NCBI GenBank assembly: GCA_947095585.1
Contig: OX352763.1
Location: 50,200,329 to 50,264,328, forward strand
Direction of reading: 5' to 3'
DNA from: Nephrocerus scutellatus
Lineage: Eukaryota; Arthropoda; Insecta; Diptera; Pipunculidae
DNA length: 64,000 bases
In this document: positions 1-10,439 of the stretch, piece after piece
Numbering within the stretch: position 1 is the first letter of the stretch
How the letters are laid out: each line of letters starts with the position of its first letter
Made by a program: the position numbers and the translations under genes
The notes under the pieces: model-generated
Told to the model about the DNA's origin: nothing
Database searches by the model: none
What the model saw: only the letters and a program-made list of their open reading frames with translations

Positions 1-1077
1 TTAACTCCAGAACAACGTTTTCAAATCGTGGAAATTTATTTTCAAAATCAGTGTTCAATTAAAAATGTTTATAGAGCACTTCGTGAATTTTATGGTGCAC
101 ATAATCGTCCGTCAGAGACCACCATAAAGAACGTAATTACCAAATTTCGGTCTACATTCACTCTTTTGGATGCCAAGCCACCGACAAGAATGAGAAGAGT
201 TCGTACAGAAGAAAATATTGCTGTCGTTGAGGCCAGTGTCGAAGAAAACGACAATTTATCGATTCGTCGTCGTGCTCAGCAAATTGGACTTTGTCCATCG
301 ACTTTATGGAAAATTTTACGTAAAGATTTGGGTTTGGTGCCATACAAAATTCAATTGGTGCAAGAATTAAAGCCACACGACCATCGTTTGCGCCGTGAAT
401 TCAGTGATTGGTCGTTAAATCAATTGAACGAAGATCCATTTTTTTACCGTAAAATTCTCTTCAGTAATGAGGCGCATTTTTTGTTAAATGGATACGTCAA
501 CAAACAAAATTGTCGCATTTGGAGCAAAGATAATCCACACGCCGTTCAAGAATTACCAATGCATCCTGATAAATGTACTGTTTGGTGCGGTCTATGGGCT
601 GGTGGGATCATCGGTCCATATTTCTTTAAAAATGAGGAAGGACGACGCGTTACCGTGAATGGAAATCGATACAGAACCATGTTAAATGAGTTTTTGTTGT
701 CAAATCTTGAAGATATGGATATGGATGAAATGTGGTTTCAACAAGATGGTGCCACTTGCCATACAGCACGTGAAACAATCGACTTATTGAAAGAAACTTT
801 CAACGACAACATTATTTCGAGAAATGGTCCGGTGAATTGGCCTCCGCGTTCGTGCGATTTGACGCCACTCGATTACTTTTTGTGGGGATACGTGAAGTCA
901 TTGGTTTATGTGGATAAACCTCAATCGATTGACGCTTTGGAAACCAATATTCAACGTGTCATTGCTGACATACGCCCTCAAATGCTTGAAAAAGTGCTGG
1001 AAAATTGGACCTCCAGAATGACATTTGTGAAAAATAGTCGTGGTAGCCATATGCCAGAAATTGTGTTTAAATGTTAA
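1..1077 (+). CDS. Tc1/mariner transposase, DD41D type, catalytic Asp lost
   Basis: Cut-and-paste transposase that binds terminal inverted repeats and cleaves DNA with an acidic triad. The frame is open from base 1, so the gene starts left of the window; a GTG at 28 is not a real start. Counting from that codon, residues 1-100 hold two helix-turn-helix segments. The catalytic domain has FSNEAHF at 145-151, QQDGATCH at 238-245 and LTPLDYFLWGY at 278-288. D240 and D282 are separated by 41 residues, which is the DD41D (rosa-like) spacing. The first catalytic Asp, normally in FSDEAHF, is N147 here. The frame is otherwise unbroken to the TAA at 1075-1077. Family assignment is firm; loss of activity is an inference from the missing Asp. 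Confidence 0.93.
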   Translation, partial: LTPEQRFQIVEIYFQNQCSIKNVYRALREFYGAHNRPSETTIKNVITKFRSTFTLLDAKPPTRMRRVRTEENIAVVEASVEENDNLSIRRRAQQIGLCPSTLWKILRKDLGLVPYKIQLVQELKPHDHRLRREFSDWSLNQLNEDPFFYRKILFSNEAHFLLNGYVNKQNCRIWSKDNPHAVQELPMHPDKCTVWCGLWAGGIIGPYFFKNEEGRRVTVNGNRYRTMLNEFLLSNLEDMDMDEMWFQQDGATCHTARETIDLLKETFNDNIISRNGPVNWPPRSCDLTPLDYFLWGYVKSLVYVDKPQSIDALETNIQRVIADIRPQMLEKVLENWTSRMTFVKNSRGSHMPEIVFKC

Positions 1078-1180
1078 ATGCCAAAAAATTATCTACCAAA
1101 TAAAAAAAAATTTTGGTCATTTCATAATCTTATATGTGTTTTATTCAAAAAAAAAATCGGCAACGTCTTAAAAAAACACC
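1078..1180 (+). mobile_element. 3' flank of the DD41D mariner, probable right end
   Basis: AT-rich 3' untranslated tail after the transposase stop, ending in a GC-richer stretch AAAAAACACCCGTTA around 1170-1184 that could be the right inverted repeat. The left inverted repeat is outside the window, so the end cannot be proved. Confidence 0.4.
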
Positions 1181-3239
1181 CGTTAGTTCTATAGAGAAGA
1201 GTGATAATCGAGTTAAGTTCCTTTTTGTAGTATGTATGTAATTTGTTATGAACGTTTCTAACGCTATGACCTAGGGCAGCAAGTTCTATTTTGTTTTCTT
1301 TTTGATTCACGGAATGTGCATATTTCGAAGAATCACCGGGAATGCTCTTTGTTCTTTTCGTTTATAGGTGTAGTATTGCGTATTTTTTTGTTGTATCATT
1401 TTGACTATGTTTGTGTTGTTGATAGAATCTGTTGGCTGGATTTGTATGTCATTGCTGGATAAAACTCTTAATTCTTATCAGTTTTATGTTGCCTCATTGT
1501 CTAGTGCATTAGTAAGGACATTTGTGTACTTTACTCCTTGAACATACAGTGTCCCTTAATTCGTGCACAATAATTTGGGAAATGATTCTTGGGTATATTT
1601 TTAGAAAAAATTCGTTCTACAGTCTATCTCCAATGTTGACATCATTTATCGGGGTTTTAAGAAAAAGCTTACTTTGGTAAGTATATAGAGTATTTTTCTT
1701 TAAGAAGAAGTTGGTCGAATTCAAAATTTTATTTTTGGCCCAATGCTGGTCCGGTCTCACATACATTACTATACGAAGTGTGTGTACAGCAGAGAATGTT
1801 ACCGTCTTTCTTTTATTTTACTTCTTCTTAAGTTTTAGATTGTTTATACGATCAAGATCACGACTCTTGCGTATTGAATGCGTCATTCTTAACTTTTATA
1901 CAGTAAAGGAGAGATAAAGTATAACAAGTCATGTTCATGTAGCATGTACCTTACATGATTATAAAGAGATCTACTGCAGCATGAGTCTGCTGTATTTACG
2001 AATATGTGCATTTGCTTTCTATCCCTTTATGCTTTTCATTCCAAACGTTATTTAAAAGGTGATTGCAGTTGTTAACTTTCGTTTTATAATTAAATTAACT
2101 CATTTATTAAGTGTTGAATCTACTTTTTATAGTAAAATTTATTAATCTTTGTAATATGCCCTCCTAAGAACAGATAATTTGGCGATAATTAGCAGAAAAT
2201 ACAACATAAAAATAAAAGATTATTATTATTGCTGTTAGTGAACAACAAAAGTAGTAGAAGAAACAATAAACAAACTGAGCCTCTGAAGTCTAAAGTCAAG
2301 CATAGCTCTCTTTCATCACTAATACACACAAAAATTTCGAAATTCGAGTTTTGGCCGCCCACAGGAAAGAATTTTGTTAAAGAAAAATACTCTATGTGTT
2401 TATTGTTCTATGCTTTGGTGTACCCTGACCCATGTTAACGGAAATTGCTTTGTTAATACTAACGGTAGAAACTTCGTTTAGGACTTTATTATACGAAGAA
2501 ATACTAGCCTTTGTAACTGCGTTTAAATAAAGTTGGTACCTTATTTGAATCTTCAGATATCCAACTTCAATGCCTGTTCCAGTTTTCTTGCCCATGCTAA
2601 ATTTTGACTTTGAGGTAAATTTTCTCCAGAAAATGGGTTATATACATAACGTTTTACTATTTTTTTTTCTTATGAACGTATCAAAAAAAATAAAAATCAA
2701 CAAGTTTGCGGAGAAACCCATAGGTTTTATGATACTTGGGAAAACCAGCAACAGGGAAACACGAAATTCAAAAACATGAAAGAGATAATTCGCTTTGAAG
2801 ACAAGCATATCGTCGAAAGAAGAAGAAAAGACGAACAAAACCTCTGGATCTAGTATTCTTTTAAATTTAAAGTAATTAAATCTTAACTTTGACTGGTATT
2901 ACACGGCGCGTGAATGTATCGCGCATGTTTCGGTGATTTTCTTTTGAACTGTCATTACGTCACGCGCATGTTATTACACGAAGGCTTTTTTTAATTCCTC
3001 TGTATTTTACAGCTCTCTGTCCATTTGTATTCATCACTCATTGCAAAGTCACCAAATAAAAAAGGCAAATGAAGCAAATGCGAAAAACAAAGGACAAGGA
3101 GAAAAGGAAATGTCCAAAACACGCAACGAAAATCCAACCCACGACTCACCTGGCAAGTGTATTTCTGTTTCATCATCCCTCCCTTTTGCACATTACTCTT
3201 TGTAATGGCAATAACCTGTTTGATTTTAAGATTTTTATT
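1181..3239. other. AT-rich spacer without recognisable gene
   Basis: Only short, low-complexity open frames. No splice-flanked conserved block, tRNA or transposase motif seen. It lies to the left of Scamp exon 3 and is probably intronic to that gene. Confidence 0.5.
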
Positions 3240-4790
3240 ACAAAACACGTTTGAAATGCGTCTTGTATGCCTGCGGAACATATGTGAATGATGTCGATTG
3301 GTCTTTGGCAAGTTACTGAATGAATTGTTCTATTGTATTTATATGCGAGTAATGTATTTATATGTTGCCTAGATAGCGCATCTGCGACAACATTCTCTTT
3401 ACCTGGTTTGTAATGAAATTTGTGAGAGAATTCTTCCACGAACACTCTCCAACGTTTCAATTTAGCGTTTGGATTTTTATTCGATATTTAGAAGGTTAGC
3501 AGTTAGTGGTCGATGAAAATATTAAGATTTTTTGTCCTTATAAGTAATTCCTTAGTTTTTGTAGGGCCTAAACAAACGCAAGCAGACCACAAGGCAAGGT
3601 TTTTGGGACTTCGTAGTTGGTAATATCGTGCACTTTATCTTTCGAAGTCTTAATGCCATCTTTCGAAACAACAGAACCAAGAAACTCGACCACTGTTTTC
3701 AAGAATTAAGTTTTTTCCAACGAAACCCTCATATTTGCGGCATGCAGTTTCCCTAAATTTCTACTTATGTTTTATAAATGGGTTTCGCGGTCGAGAGAGA
3801 ATATTATTACGTCGTCAATATAGACATGGCAACTTTTTCCAATTTCCTCTCTTAGGACGACTTTTCGATAGCTCGCTGATACTTGGGCATTCTTTAACCC
3901 GAAGGGTAATCTGCAAAACTCATACTTTCCGTTGTTCACCGAGTACGCGGTTTTTCCCTATCTTTCTGGTTAAGTACGATATGGTGGAAGCCAGATTTGA
4001 GATCTCTAGTTGTGAAAATGGCTGATTTACATAGGTTAGCCAGTATAACGGAAGTATCAGGAATAGGAAATCTGTCACTAATGATTTTTTCGTTAAGCTC
4101 TTTAAAGTCGATTACCATCCGCATTTTTCTCTAACCATTTTCAGTGATTCCTTTTTTATACACTACCCATACGGGACTGTTATATATTGACCTGGACAGC
4201 CTAATTATACCATCGCGTAAACGATTGTCGGCTTCCGTATTCACGAATTCAGAAGCTGCCACGGGGTAAGGGTACGATTTTGCGTAGACCGGTTCGTTTT
4301 CAGTCGTTCTGATAGTTGCGACTATATTTAAAGGGTAGTGATTCGTTCGAGTCAGAGAAAACTACCGTGCGTTTTCTTTTCAACCTTTCCAGTTCCAAAG
4401 TGGTATTATTAACGTCTTTACAAAATAAATACAATAATTTCTCTGAGCCATTTCTGTGAAATAAATACCCTTTTTTACGTCAAGTCTGGCATCAATTTTT
4501 CGCAAAAGATCATAGCCAATGATACCATCGAATGTGTCAAGAGCGGGTAGGAGAAAAAAGTCTGAATTGGTATTGAAAATATTTATAACACACTTGACGT
4601 TATTTCGTCAATACCGTGAATTAATTTCACGGAAAAGGGAGATATTATATTTTTTATGCCTCTCCAATTGGAATTTTTTACGTAATTTTTCGAGGCTCCA
4701 GTATCTACCAAAAAGTTTATTTATTTTCCTTCGAAAGTCCTGCTAATCTTGTCATTAGTTTGTTCAGGAGATAAGTCATCGGGCCGTTAA
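3240..4790 (-). pseudogene. Broken Ty3/gypsy pol (17.6/297-like), protease-RT-RNase H
   Basis: Minus-strand remnant in order from high to low coordinates. A retropepsin site reading FLVDTGASKNY lies near 4665-4715 and its flap FDGIIGYDLLRK near 4505-4535. RT begins with MVIDFKELNEKIISDRFPIP around 4065-4124, followed by DLKSGFHH, then PFGLKNA, and the catalytic YIDDVIIFSRDRETH near 3795-3830. The RNase H end KPGKENVVADALSRQ lies near 3355-3410. The frames are joined by several frameshifts and there is a deletion between RT and RNase H. No gag, integrase or LTR is visible. DTGA and YIDD survive as text, but the gene cannot make one protein. It resembles the errantivirus at 35-41 kb in family but is on the other strand and independent. 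Confidence 0.85.
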
Positions 4791-5700
4791 CTCTCGTTAT
4801 CCCCATCATGCTTGTCGTCGTAGAAGTCGGAGTTTGCATGATCGGTTTTTCTAAGCACTCTACTTACAGTTTCATTTTAAATTTTTATTGTTCCTTCAAG
4901 AGATATGGTGAAGTGTTGCTCCTTCATGACGACGAATAAATGTTGCAAGATGTGAAGTTTTTTGTTAAACAATTTTTCTGCTTTTCCTTCCTTTTCCACT
5001 AATCGCGTGCGGGAAGAAATGTCGTTTGCTTTGCTGCAGCAACCAAGATGTAGATATTTTTTTCATGCAATGAAATGCGTGAGCTGCACGTTGGGCGTCA
5101 GTTAGAAGTCGACACGTATTTATTTTTTTAATCAACTTATTCTTAATTAACTCACTAATTTAAATCTACTATGAGGAGTTGCTTGCGAGCCCGCGCTTCC
5201 GTTGTCGCTGCTGCTGCCGCTGTTGTTGTTTTACGCTGTCGTCTGCAGTTCTCGTGGGAACGGTTGCAACGACTGTTTCTCTTGCCGTCAGCAAGCAATT
5301 CACAAGTGCTACCTGTCGATGAACAGCGGATGACGGTTTCGGGTGACAGCTGGCCGTACGTGTTAATTAATGTGTTGCAAATTATAGGTTTAGGGTGACC
5401 GCTCGATGCTCGTGTTAACTTGTAAAGTTGTTTATTGAATCAATCGTAGAGAAGTAGCGATAAACCGTCAAAAAAAATTTTTTTTACATATATAGTGGTT
5501 TTTTGAATCAATCGTAGATTATTACAATAAATTAAGATATTTTTGAGATGGAAAATACAAGAATCATCTTTACCAGTGTATTGAACTATCATGTTTCAGA
5601 AGATGTGATTTACAATTTTAAGAGAGAATCAAGTTTGAACATAATCCAACAAATATAGAGTATCTCCGTTCTTTCGTCGGTTATGCCTATTTGCGGTTAA
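4791..5700. other. Spacer, origin unclear
   Basis: Contains a GC-richer patch at 5171-5400 with a run of Ala/Val-rich codons and a short direct repeat (TTGAATCAATCGTAGA at about 5434 and 5502). It may be the untranslated or LTR part of the gypsy remnant next to it, but I see no terminal repeat that proves this. Confidence 0.3.
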
Positions 5701-7000
5701 GATGTTTCTACCGAGGGGGTAAGGATGAATTTTAAGTGTGTTGATATACTTTGCTGATATTTTTGGAATTTCTTCTTGAACTTTAGCAATTTTCAGGTCA
5801 CGAAATATATTTTATTTCTAATAAGCTACGGTGCGCAGATGATGGTTCGTAGTATCTTTGTCTGTCCTCCTTCTAGTTCGGCTTTGGGTTCGATCTTGCT
5901 TAGATGGGCGTATAGTGTTTATATTTTATGCAAAATTTACATATTTTTGTATAATAGTCCCTTGTGCCATACCTTATCGAATGCTTGGGTAATATCAATA
6001 TATAAAGCTGAACAATATTGTTTATCTTTGATGGCTCGTCTAATTTTTGTTAATATGCAATGCACCTGTTCTATTCTGTCTTCTTCTGAAGCCAAATAAG
6101 TAGAGAGGTATTGCATTTGGCGTAAGTTGGTCCAGAATAAGCTTCTCTAATATCTTCGATGAAATGGGCAGGAGACTGATTAGTCTATTTACTATTTTAC
6201 TTTAGTAGTATCTTTTCCCGGCTTAGCGTTTATGATGATATAGCATTGCTTCCAGTAGCAAATATGCTTCCAATAATAAAATTTTGCAGAGTCATTTCTT
6301 TCTTTCAGTTTTAAAGCTTTGTCGAGAGCTTTTAAATATTTTGTTAGTTTATACTTTAGGACTGGAGACGTAATTTGTTGTTATTTCCTTCTAGACTCCT
6401 CCTGTGAAAACTTTTAATTATGCTCATATTCTTTTGCTGGCAGCTGTTGCACTAATTGCGGCGTAGGTTACGACTTGATTGAAGATTTGCACTGCTGTCT
6501 CAATTCCTGTGCTGGACTTTAAGGAAATCGTTGGGTGAATATGTGTGCTTAAGTTGAATTACCAGAAGAGATTGTGTCGAATCCAACAATTATTGTATCG
6601 TATCATTGTGAAATAAAGTCTGCAAGATAGCTTCTTCGTGTTTGTTTTAGTAGTCTTTGGTCTCTCTTTTAGAGCTCTTAAGATCAGGCAGTGTGTCTGT
6701 AGTTCGTAGCATTTGTTCAAGTTTGGGTTTGTTTCATCATTGCTGCAGTCGATTGAGTTATGAAGATCCCCACATATTACGCAAACTCTAGGTATGCCCA
6801 GTATTTCTTGGTGTGCCTAAACATCCTGTAGGTAGAACATTTAAAAGATCCGCTACGCTTATTACGTTCCTCAACTGTAATCTTGCCATTTAAAATTTAT
6901 ATATTATTATAAACCGGATGAATTTAATTTTTAAGGATTTTTGGGTTGAAATCCAACTCGCATCGAAAGAGTGTCATGATGATTTTTGTGTTAGCATGTT
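5700..7000 (-). pseudogene. Jockey-clade LINE remnant: ORF1 zinc knuckle and RT fragment
   Basis: Minus-strand LINE fragment. Near 6640-6790 it encodes VCVICGDLHNSIDC, a C-x2-C-x4-H-x4-C knuckle of a Jockey ORF1. Near 6130-6190 comes RLISLLPISSKILEKLILDQ, the start of a non-LTR RT, and near 5960-6025 YIDITQAFDKVWHKG, the first catalytic-Asp box of the RT palm. The endonuclease and the rest of RT are missing and the frames shift. In full elements about 2 kb separate these blocks, so a large internal deletion has occurred. Clade choice rests on the FDKVWH box. Confidence 0.75.
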
Positions 7001-7343
7001 CTAAAAAACATGTACCTGAGTGTAAAAAGACTTTGTTTTTCGGGTCAACCTTTTATTATACGTTAAAAGAGACCTCAAATAAGTAATAAAAATAATCGAC
7101 TTTTACAAGCGTCACACGCAGGAGCCCAGAAATGTTCCTTGATACTGCGCTCGTAATTTCAGCTCTCTAGGACGTGTTAAAGTTGATTAAATCTTAAAGG
7201 AGTTAAAAATAAACCTAATTTCACAGGCTTTCACTACAAGCGTTATACGTTCATTTACATTATTTTTTTGGGGAGAAACCGAACTCTGGTGATGCAAGCG
7301 TAATTGGAGGTGTTTTAAACTGAATTTAGATTTGAAAAATTTA

Positions 7344-7622
7344 TTAATAATAATAATAATATTCGGCGCGACAGACCATTGCGTTCCAAGGCTTAGTTTC
7401 TCGCGCATTTATATTTTTGGACACAATTTGAAGGGACCTACAATTTAAGGCCGGCTCCGAACGGCGAATTGAGAAGCTTTCCGTGACAAGTTTTACTCTC
7501 GGAACGTTTGTCACCTATGCGCGAGAGGTGGGATAGCGTGAAAAATACTTTTGGTGTTACTGGGATTCGAACCACGAACCTCCTACTCAGTAGCCACGCG
7601 CAATTCCACTGAGCCACGGCGC
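7344..7622 (-). mobile_element. tRNA-derived SINE, copy 1
   Basis: Head at high coordinates. Box A TGGCTCAGTGG is the complement of 7606-7616 and box B GGTTCGAATCC the complement of 7563-7573, spaced as in a tRNA promoter for RNA polymerase III. A non-tRNA body of about 170 bp follows and the 3' tail is (ATT)n/(TAA)n at 7345-7362. Similar A-rich stretches GAAAAATTTA and GAAAAAATTTTA flank it, a likely target duplication. Two more copies lie at 33320-33603 and 61501-61796. Confidence 0.85.
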
Positions 7623-8366
7623 TGAAAAAATTTTATTTTAAGAATTCATTTCAGTGGATATAAATAACAATACAAATAAAACAAATAAAAACTCACTGAT
7701 AAATTTTTTTTATATGGACCAATTTATTCACCCTTCGACGCTCTTATATAGCTTTCTCAGTATTAAAAATAAGTTTTGTCTCGGTTAATCGCCGATAAGA
7801 AAAAGAAATTCTTCTCAAACTGCTGAAAATCAATAGGTCGGCATAATGTGTTTCGCAGGGATATGCACAAAATACCTAAGTCGAAGATTATTTCACTTTT
7901 TAAGTTGGTCGTATCTTTGATATAATAATTTAAATTAGTTCTCTTTCATGTTTGAAGTCTCTCATATCTGCTTTGCTTTGCTTTTCATTGTTTACTGTTC
8001 TAATAAATATGGAGGAGTACATATAAGTATTTTGACTTAATATGCGAGATAAACATGTAATAAGTAAGTCGATGAACAACGGGTTATTTTACTTTTATTT
8101 TGATTCTTGTTTGCTGTAGGGAGATTTTTTTTGTGATTTGCAATGAAAAGAAAGAGCTGCATTGGGTGAATTATCGCGATAGGAATCGGAATCCACGACA
8201 CTGGTATGCATAGACTAGATATATTCTCTTTCCCTTAGTTTATGTTCTAACGGCTACCCCGTGCACAGCATTAAAAGTATGACAATCCCTTAAGCGTATG
8301 CATTGGATCATCAAAATTTACTAAATATACAATACTAAAAAGTTTCCGTTTTTCGTTTTTACTTAC
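7623..8366. other. Presumed intron 3 of Scamp, no gene seen
   Basis: AT-rich, no coding block recognised. It starts on the minus strand at the GTAAGT donor of Scamp exon 3 (8362-8366). The following exon, which should encode the first membrane segment, was searched for and not found between 1 and 8360. Confidence 0.5.
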
Positions 8367-8568
8367 ACATCCAAGCATAGTACAAATGTTTGACCAATTT
8401 TTGAAATTCTGAAGGTATTTCTAGGTTGAAGTCCTGATAGAAGCATGGTTTTACGCAGAAATTGTCCGGTAATGGTGGCCAGTTGTTTAACTGAGGTAAA
8501 TTTCCTTGTAATTGTTGTTCACGCCGATCTAACTCAGCGGCTTTTCTATCTAATTCTTCCTGCCGGCG
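8367..8568 (-). CDS. Scamp: Scamp coding exon 3 (coiled coil and NWPPLP segment)
   Basis: Secretory carrier-associated membrane proteins are four-span proteins of the trans-Golgi and endosomal recycling system. This 202-nt exon has a TTTTTTTCAG acceptor just above 8568 and a GTAAGT donor below 8367. It reads [20 protein letters not shown], the conserved cytoplasmic coiled coil, then [26 protein letters not shown] and [10 protein letters not shown], the segment leading into the first membrane helix. These blocks are diagnostic for SCAMP. It joins exon 2 in phase 0 (EELQ then RRQEEL) and ends in phase 1. Intact, no stops. The downstream membrane exons are not in the window. Confidence 0.96.
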
Positions 8569-9212
8569 CTGAAAAAAATAATTAAGTAATTTGTGTATAA
8601 ATCTTTGTATGATACTCGTTTTTCTTAATAACAGTATTTAATGCATGTATTTAATGTTTAATGTGTATTTAATGCATGTAAATGAGTTAATAAATGGATC
8701 AAACTATAAAACGTATACCAGCGATGGTGGATTTAAGTCCGTAAAAGAAAAATCGGTGTCAATACCAGGTAATCATTTATAAATAAGAAACAGTTTTAAC
8801 GGTTGTTTAGCTTTAGCAGAATAGAGGGAGTTACATGTATGAAATTGGTGAAAGTGTAATCAAATTTCTTATTCGTAAAAAAAGCCAGCGCTACTTTTCT
8901 TCGATTAAGATTGCTGCGAGCCAAATAACCTCACCGTAAAAACCATTAATACTAAACTCGAAATCAGCACAGATGAGCTTTCTAGTTAGCAAAATGATGA
9001 AAACTACCGCTATCAGCAATAAAGCAATTCCGCAAACGCAAGAATGCAACTATAGTATTTACGAGAATACTCTTTGTAATGGACCACGAGTTATAGGAGT
9101 GGCAGCAAATAAGTATTTGGTCTTACAATACGCACCGGGCGCTTTGCAGTACTTGAAGCAATCGAAAATGAGCTCTATAGATTGCAATTCAACTACAGAC
9201 GAAAATAGTTTT
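8569..9212. other. Intronic spacer with one unexplained 81-codon frame
   Basis: An open frame at 8973-9218 (+) has ordinary-looking composition but I cannot match it to a family. It ends directly at the LINE 3' tail that follows, so it may be a fragment of another element. Confidence 0.3.
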
Positions 9213-9433
9213 CCCTGACCATGATGCTTTGATTAAAGCATTGTTTTGCTTTTTAAATGAATCAGAGAGAATTTTAAGAAAATAAATTGGAAACGGCAAT
9301 AAACCTGACGAATGTGATATATTGTAAATTATATTCCTTCGATTTTTTAATTGTAATGAAGGGCCTTAGCCCAGCTTATTGCCGTGGCGCAAGTAATTAA
9401 GGGAGTTCTCCCTTGGCAATAAATTTTCATATA
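9213..9433 (+). repeat. 3' untranslated tail of a CR1-like LINE (orphan copy)
   Basis: Matches, with substitutions and gaps, the sequence at about 28170-28440 that follows the CR1-like RT. Shared blocks include GAATGTGATATATTGTAAAT, TTAGCCCA..CTTATTGCCGTG and CCCTTGGCAAT. No coding part precedes it here, as expected for a 5'-truncated LINE insertion. Confidence 0.7.
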
Positions 9434-10426
9434 AAATAAAACAACCCATAAAAATTAAAATTGTTCGTGTAAATTCTCTAATCGGGAATACACAATGTGC
9501 AGTTTGAATAAAATCGGGTACTTTTTTTTATAAAATTTTTATGGGTGCCCCCTGAACCCGGGGCCCGATCACTCCAAAATATTTACAAAAAGTGTTGTCC
9601 ATCGGAGATACACATGTGTATAAAATTTGAAGAAAATCGGGTACTTCTTTTTGTAAAATTTGTATGGTTGCCCCCCGACCCCGGGACCAAATTTTTACAA
9701 AAAGTGTTTTCCATTGGAGATACTCATGTGTATAAAATTTGAAGAAAATCGGGTACTTTTTGTAAAATAGTTGTATGGGAGCCCCCCGACTACGAGGCCC
9801 GAGGAGTCCAAAACTTCAATAAAATCGGGCTTTAGGAAGTGGGTTAAAAATTTATCACAAGAATCCATTCCATTGAAGATACACATGTCTATAAAATTTG
9901 AAGAAAATCGGGCTAATTTTTAAAAATTTATGTGGAAGCCCCTCGGCCTTGGGGCCACTTCAACAATTTTACAAAAAGTGTTGTCCATAGGATTAAACAT
10001 GTGTGTATACAATTTGAAGAAAATCGGGTTAATTTTTAAAAAAGGGCGAGGCCCGATCACGCCAAAATGTTTACACAAAGTGTTGTCCGTCGGAGATACA
10101 CTCGCATATACAATTTTAAGATAATCGGCAACTTTTTTTTTACAAAATTTGTATTGGGGCCCGATCACTACCAAATATCTACAAAAAGTGTTGTCCATCG
10201 GAGATACACATGTGCATAAAATTTGAAGAAAATCGGATATTTCTTTTTATAAAATTTGTATGGGTGCCCCCCGACCCCGGGAGCCCTCCGACTCCGAGGC
10301 CCGAGGTGCCCCAAATTTTAATAGAAAGTATTGTCACCGGAACTATACATATGTGCAAAATTTCAATAAAACCAAAATAACCAGCCGCCCACGGGCAAGT
10401 GAAGTTATTATAGAGAATTTAAAAAA
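9434..10426 (+). mobile_element. Helentron/DINE-like non-autonomous element with internal modules, copy 1
   Basis: Shares both ends with the copy at 28848-29222: it starts AAATAAAACAACCCATAAAA and ends in CACGGGCAxG...TTATTATAGAGAATTTAAAAA. Near the ends lie the inverted copies TAAATTCTCTA (9470-9480) and TAGAGAATTTA (10411-10421), and a small GCCC-AC-GGGC hairpin precedes the 3' one. The interior has about eight diverged modules of roughly 105-160 bp, each with a core like AGATACACATGTGTATAAAA followed by GAAGAAAATCGGG and a GC-rich block such as GCCCCCCGACCCCGG. Subterminal inverted repeats, an internal tandem array and a 3' hairpin are the plan of Helentron-associated elements (DINE-1/HINE). 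No coding capacity. Family assignment is an inference from structure. Confidence 0.6.
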
Positions 10427-10439
10427 TAAAAACAATTGT

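Noticed and set aside
28..30. GTG as start codon of the mariner transposase
   Set aside because: The frame is open to base 1 with conserved transposase residues before it; the true start is outside the window.
5171..5398. Ala/Val-rich 75-codon frame as a signal-peptide gene
   Set aside because: GC-rich triplet composition, no homology recognised, no splice or promoter context.
1..8366. Search for the membrane exons of Scamp
   Set aside because: No text resembling the four-helix region or its splice sites was found on the minus strand, so no further exon is claimed.
8973..9218. 81-codon frame as a small host gene
   Set aside because: Lies in an intron next to a LINE tail and has no supporting context; kept only as an unexplained stretch.
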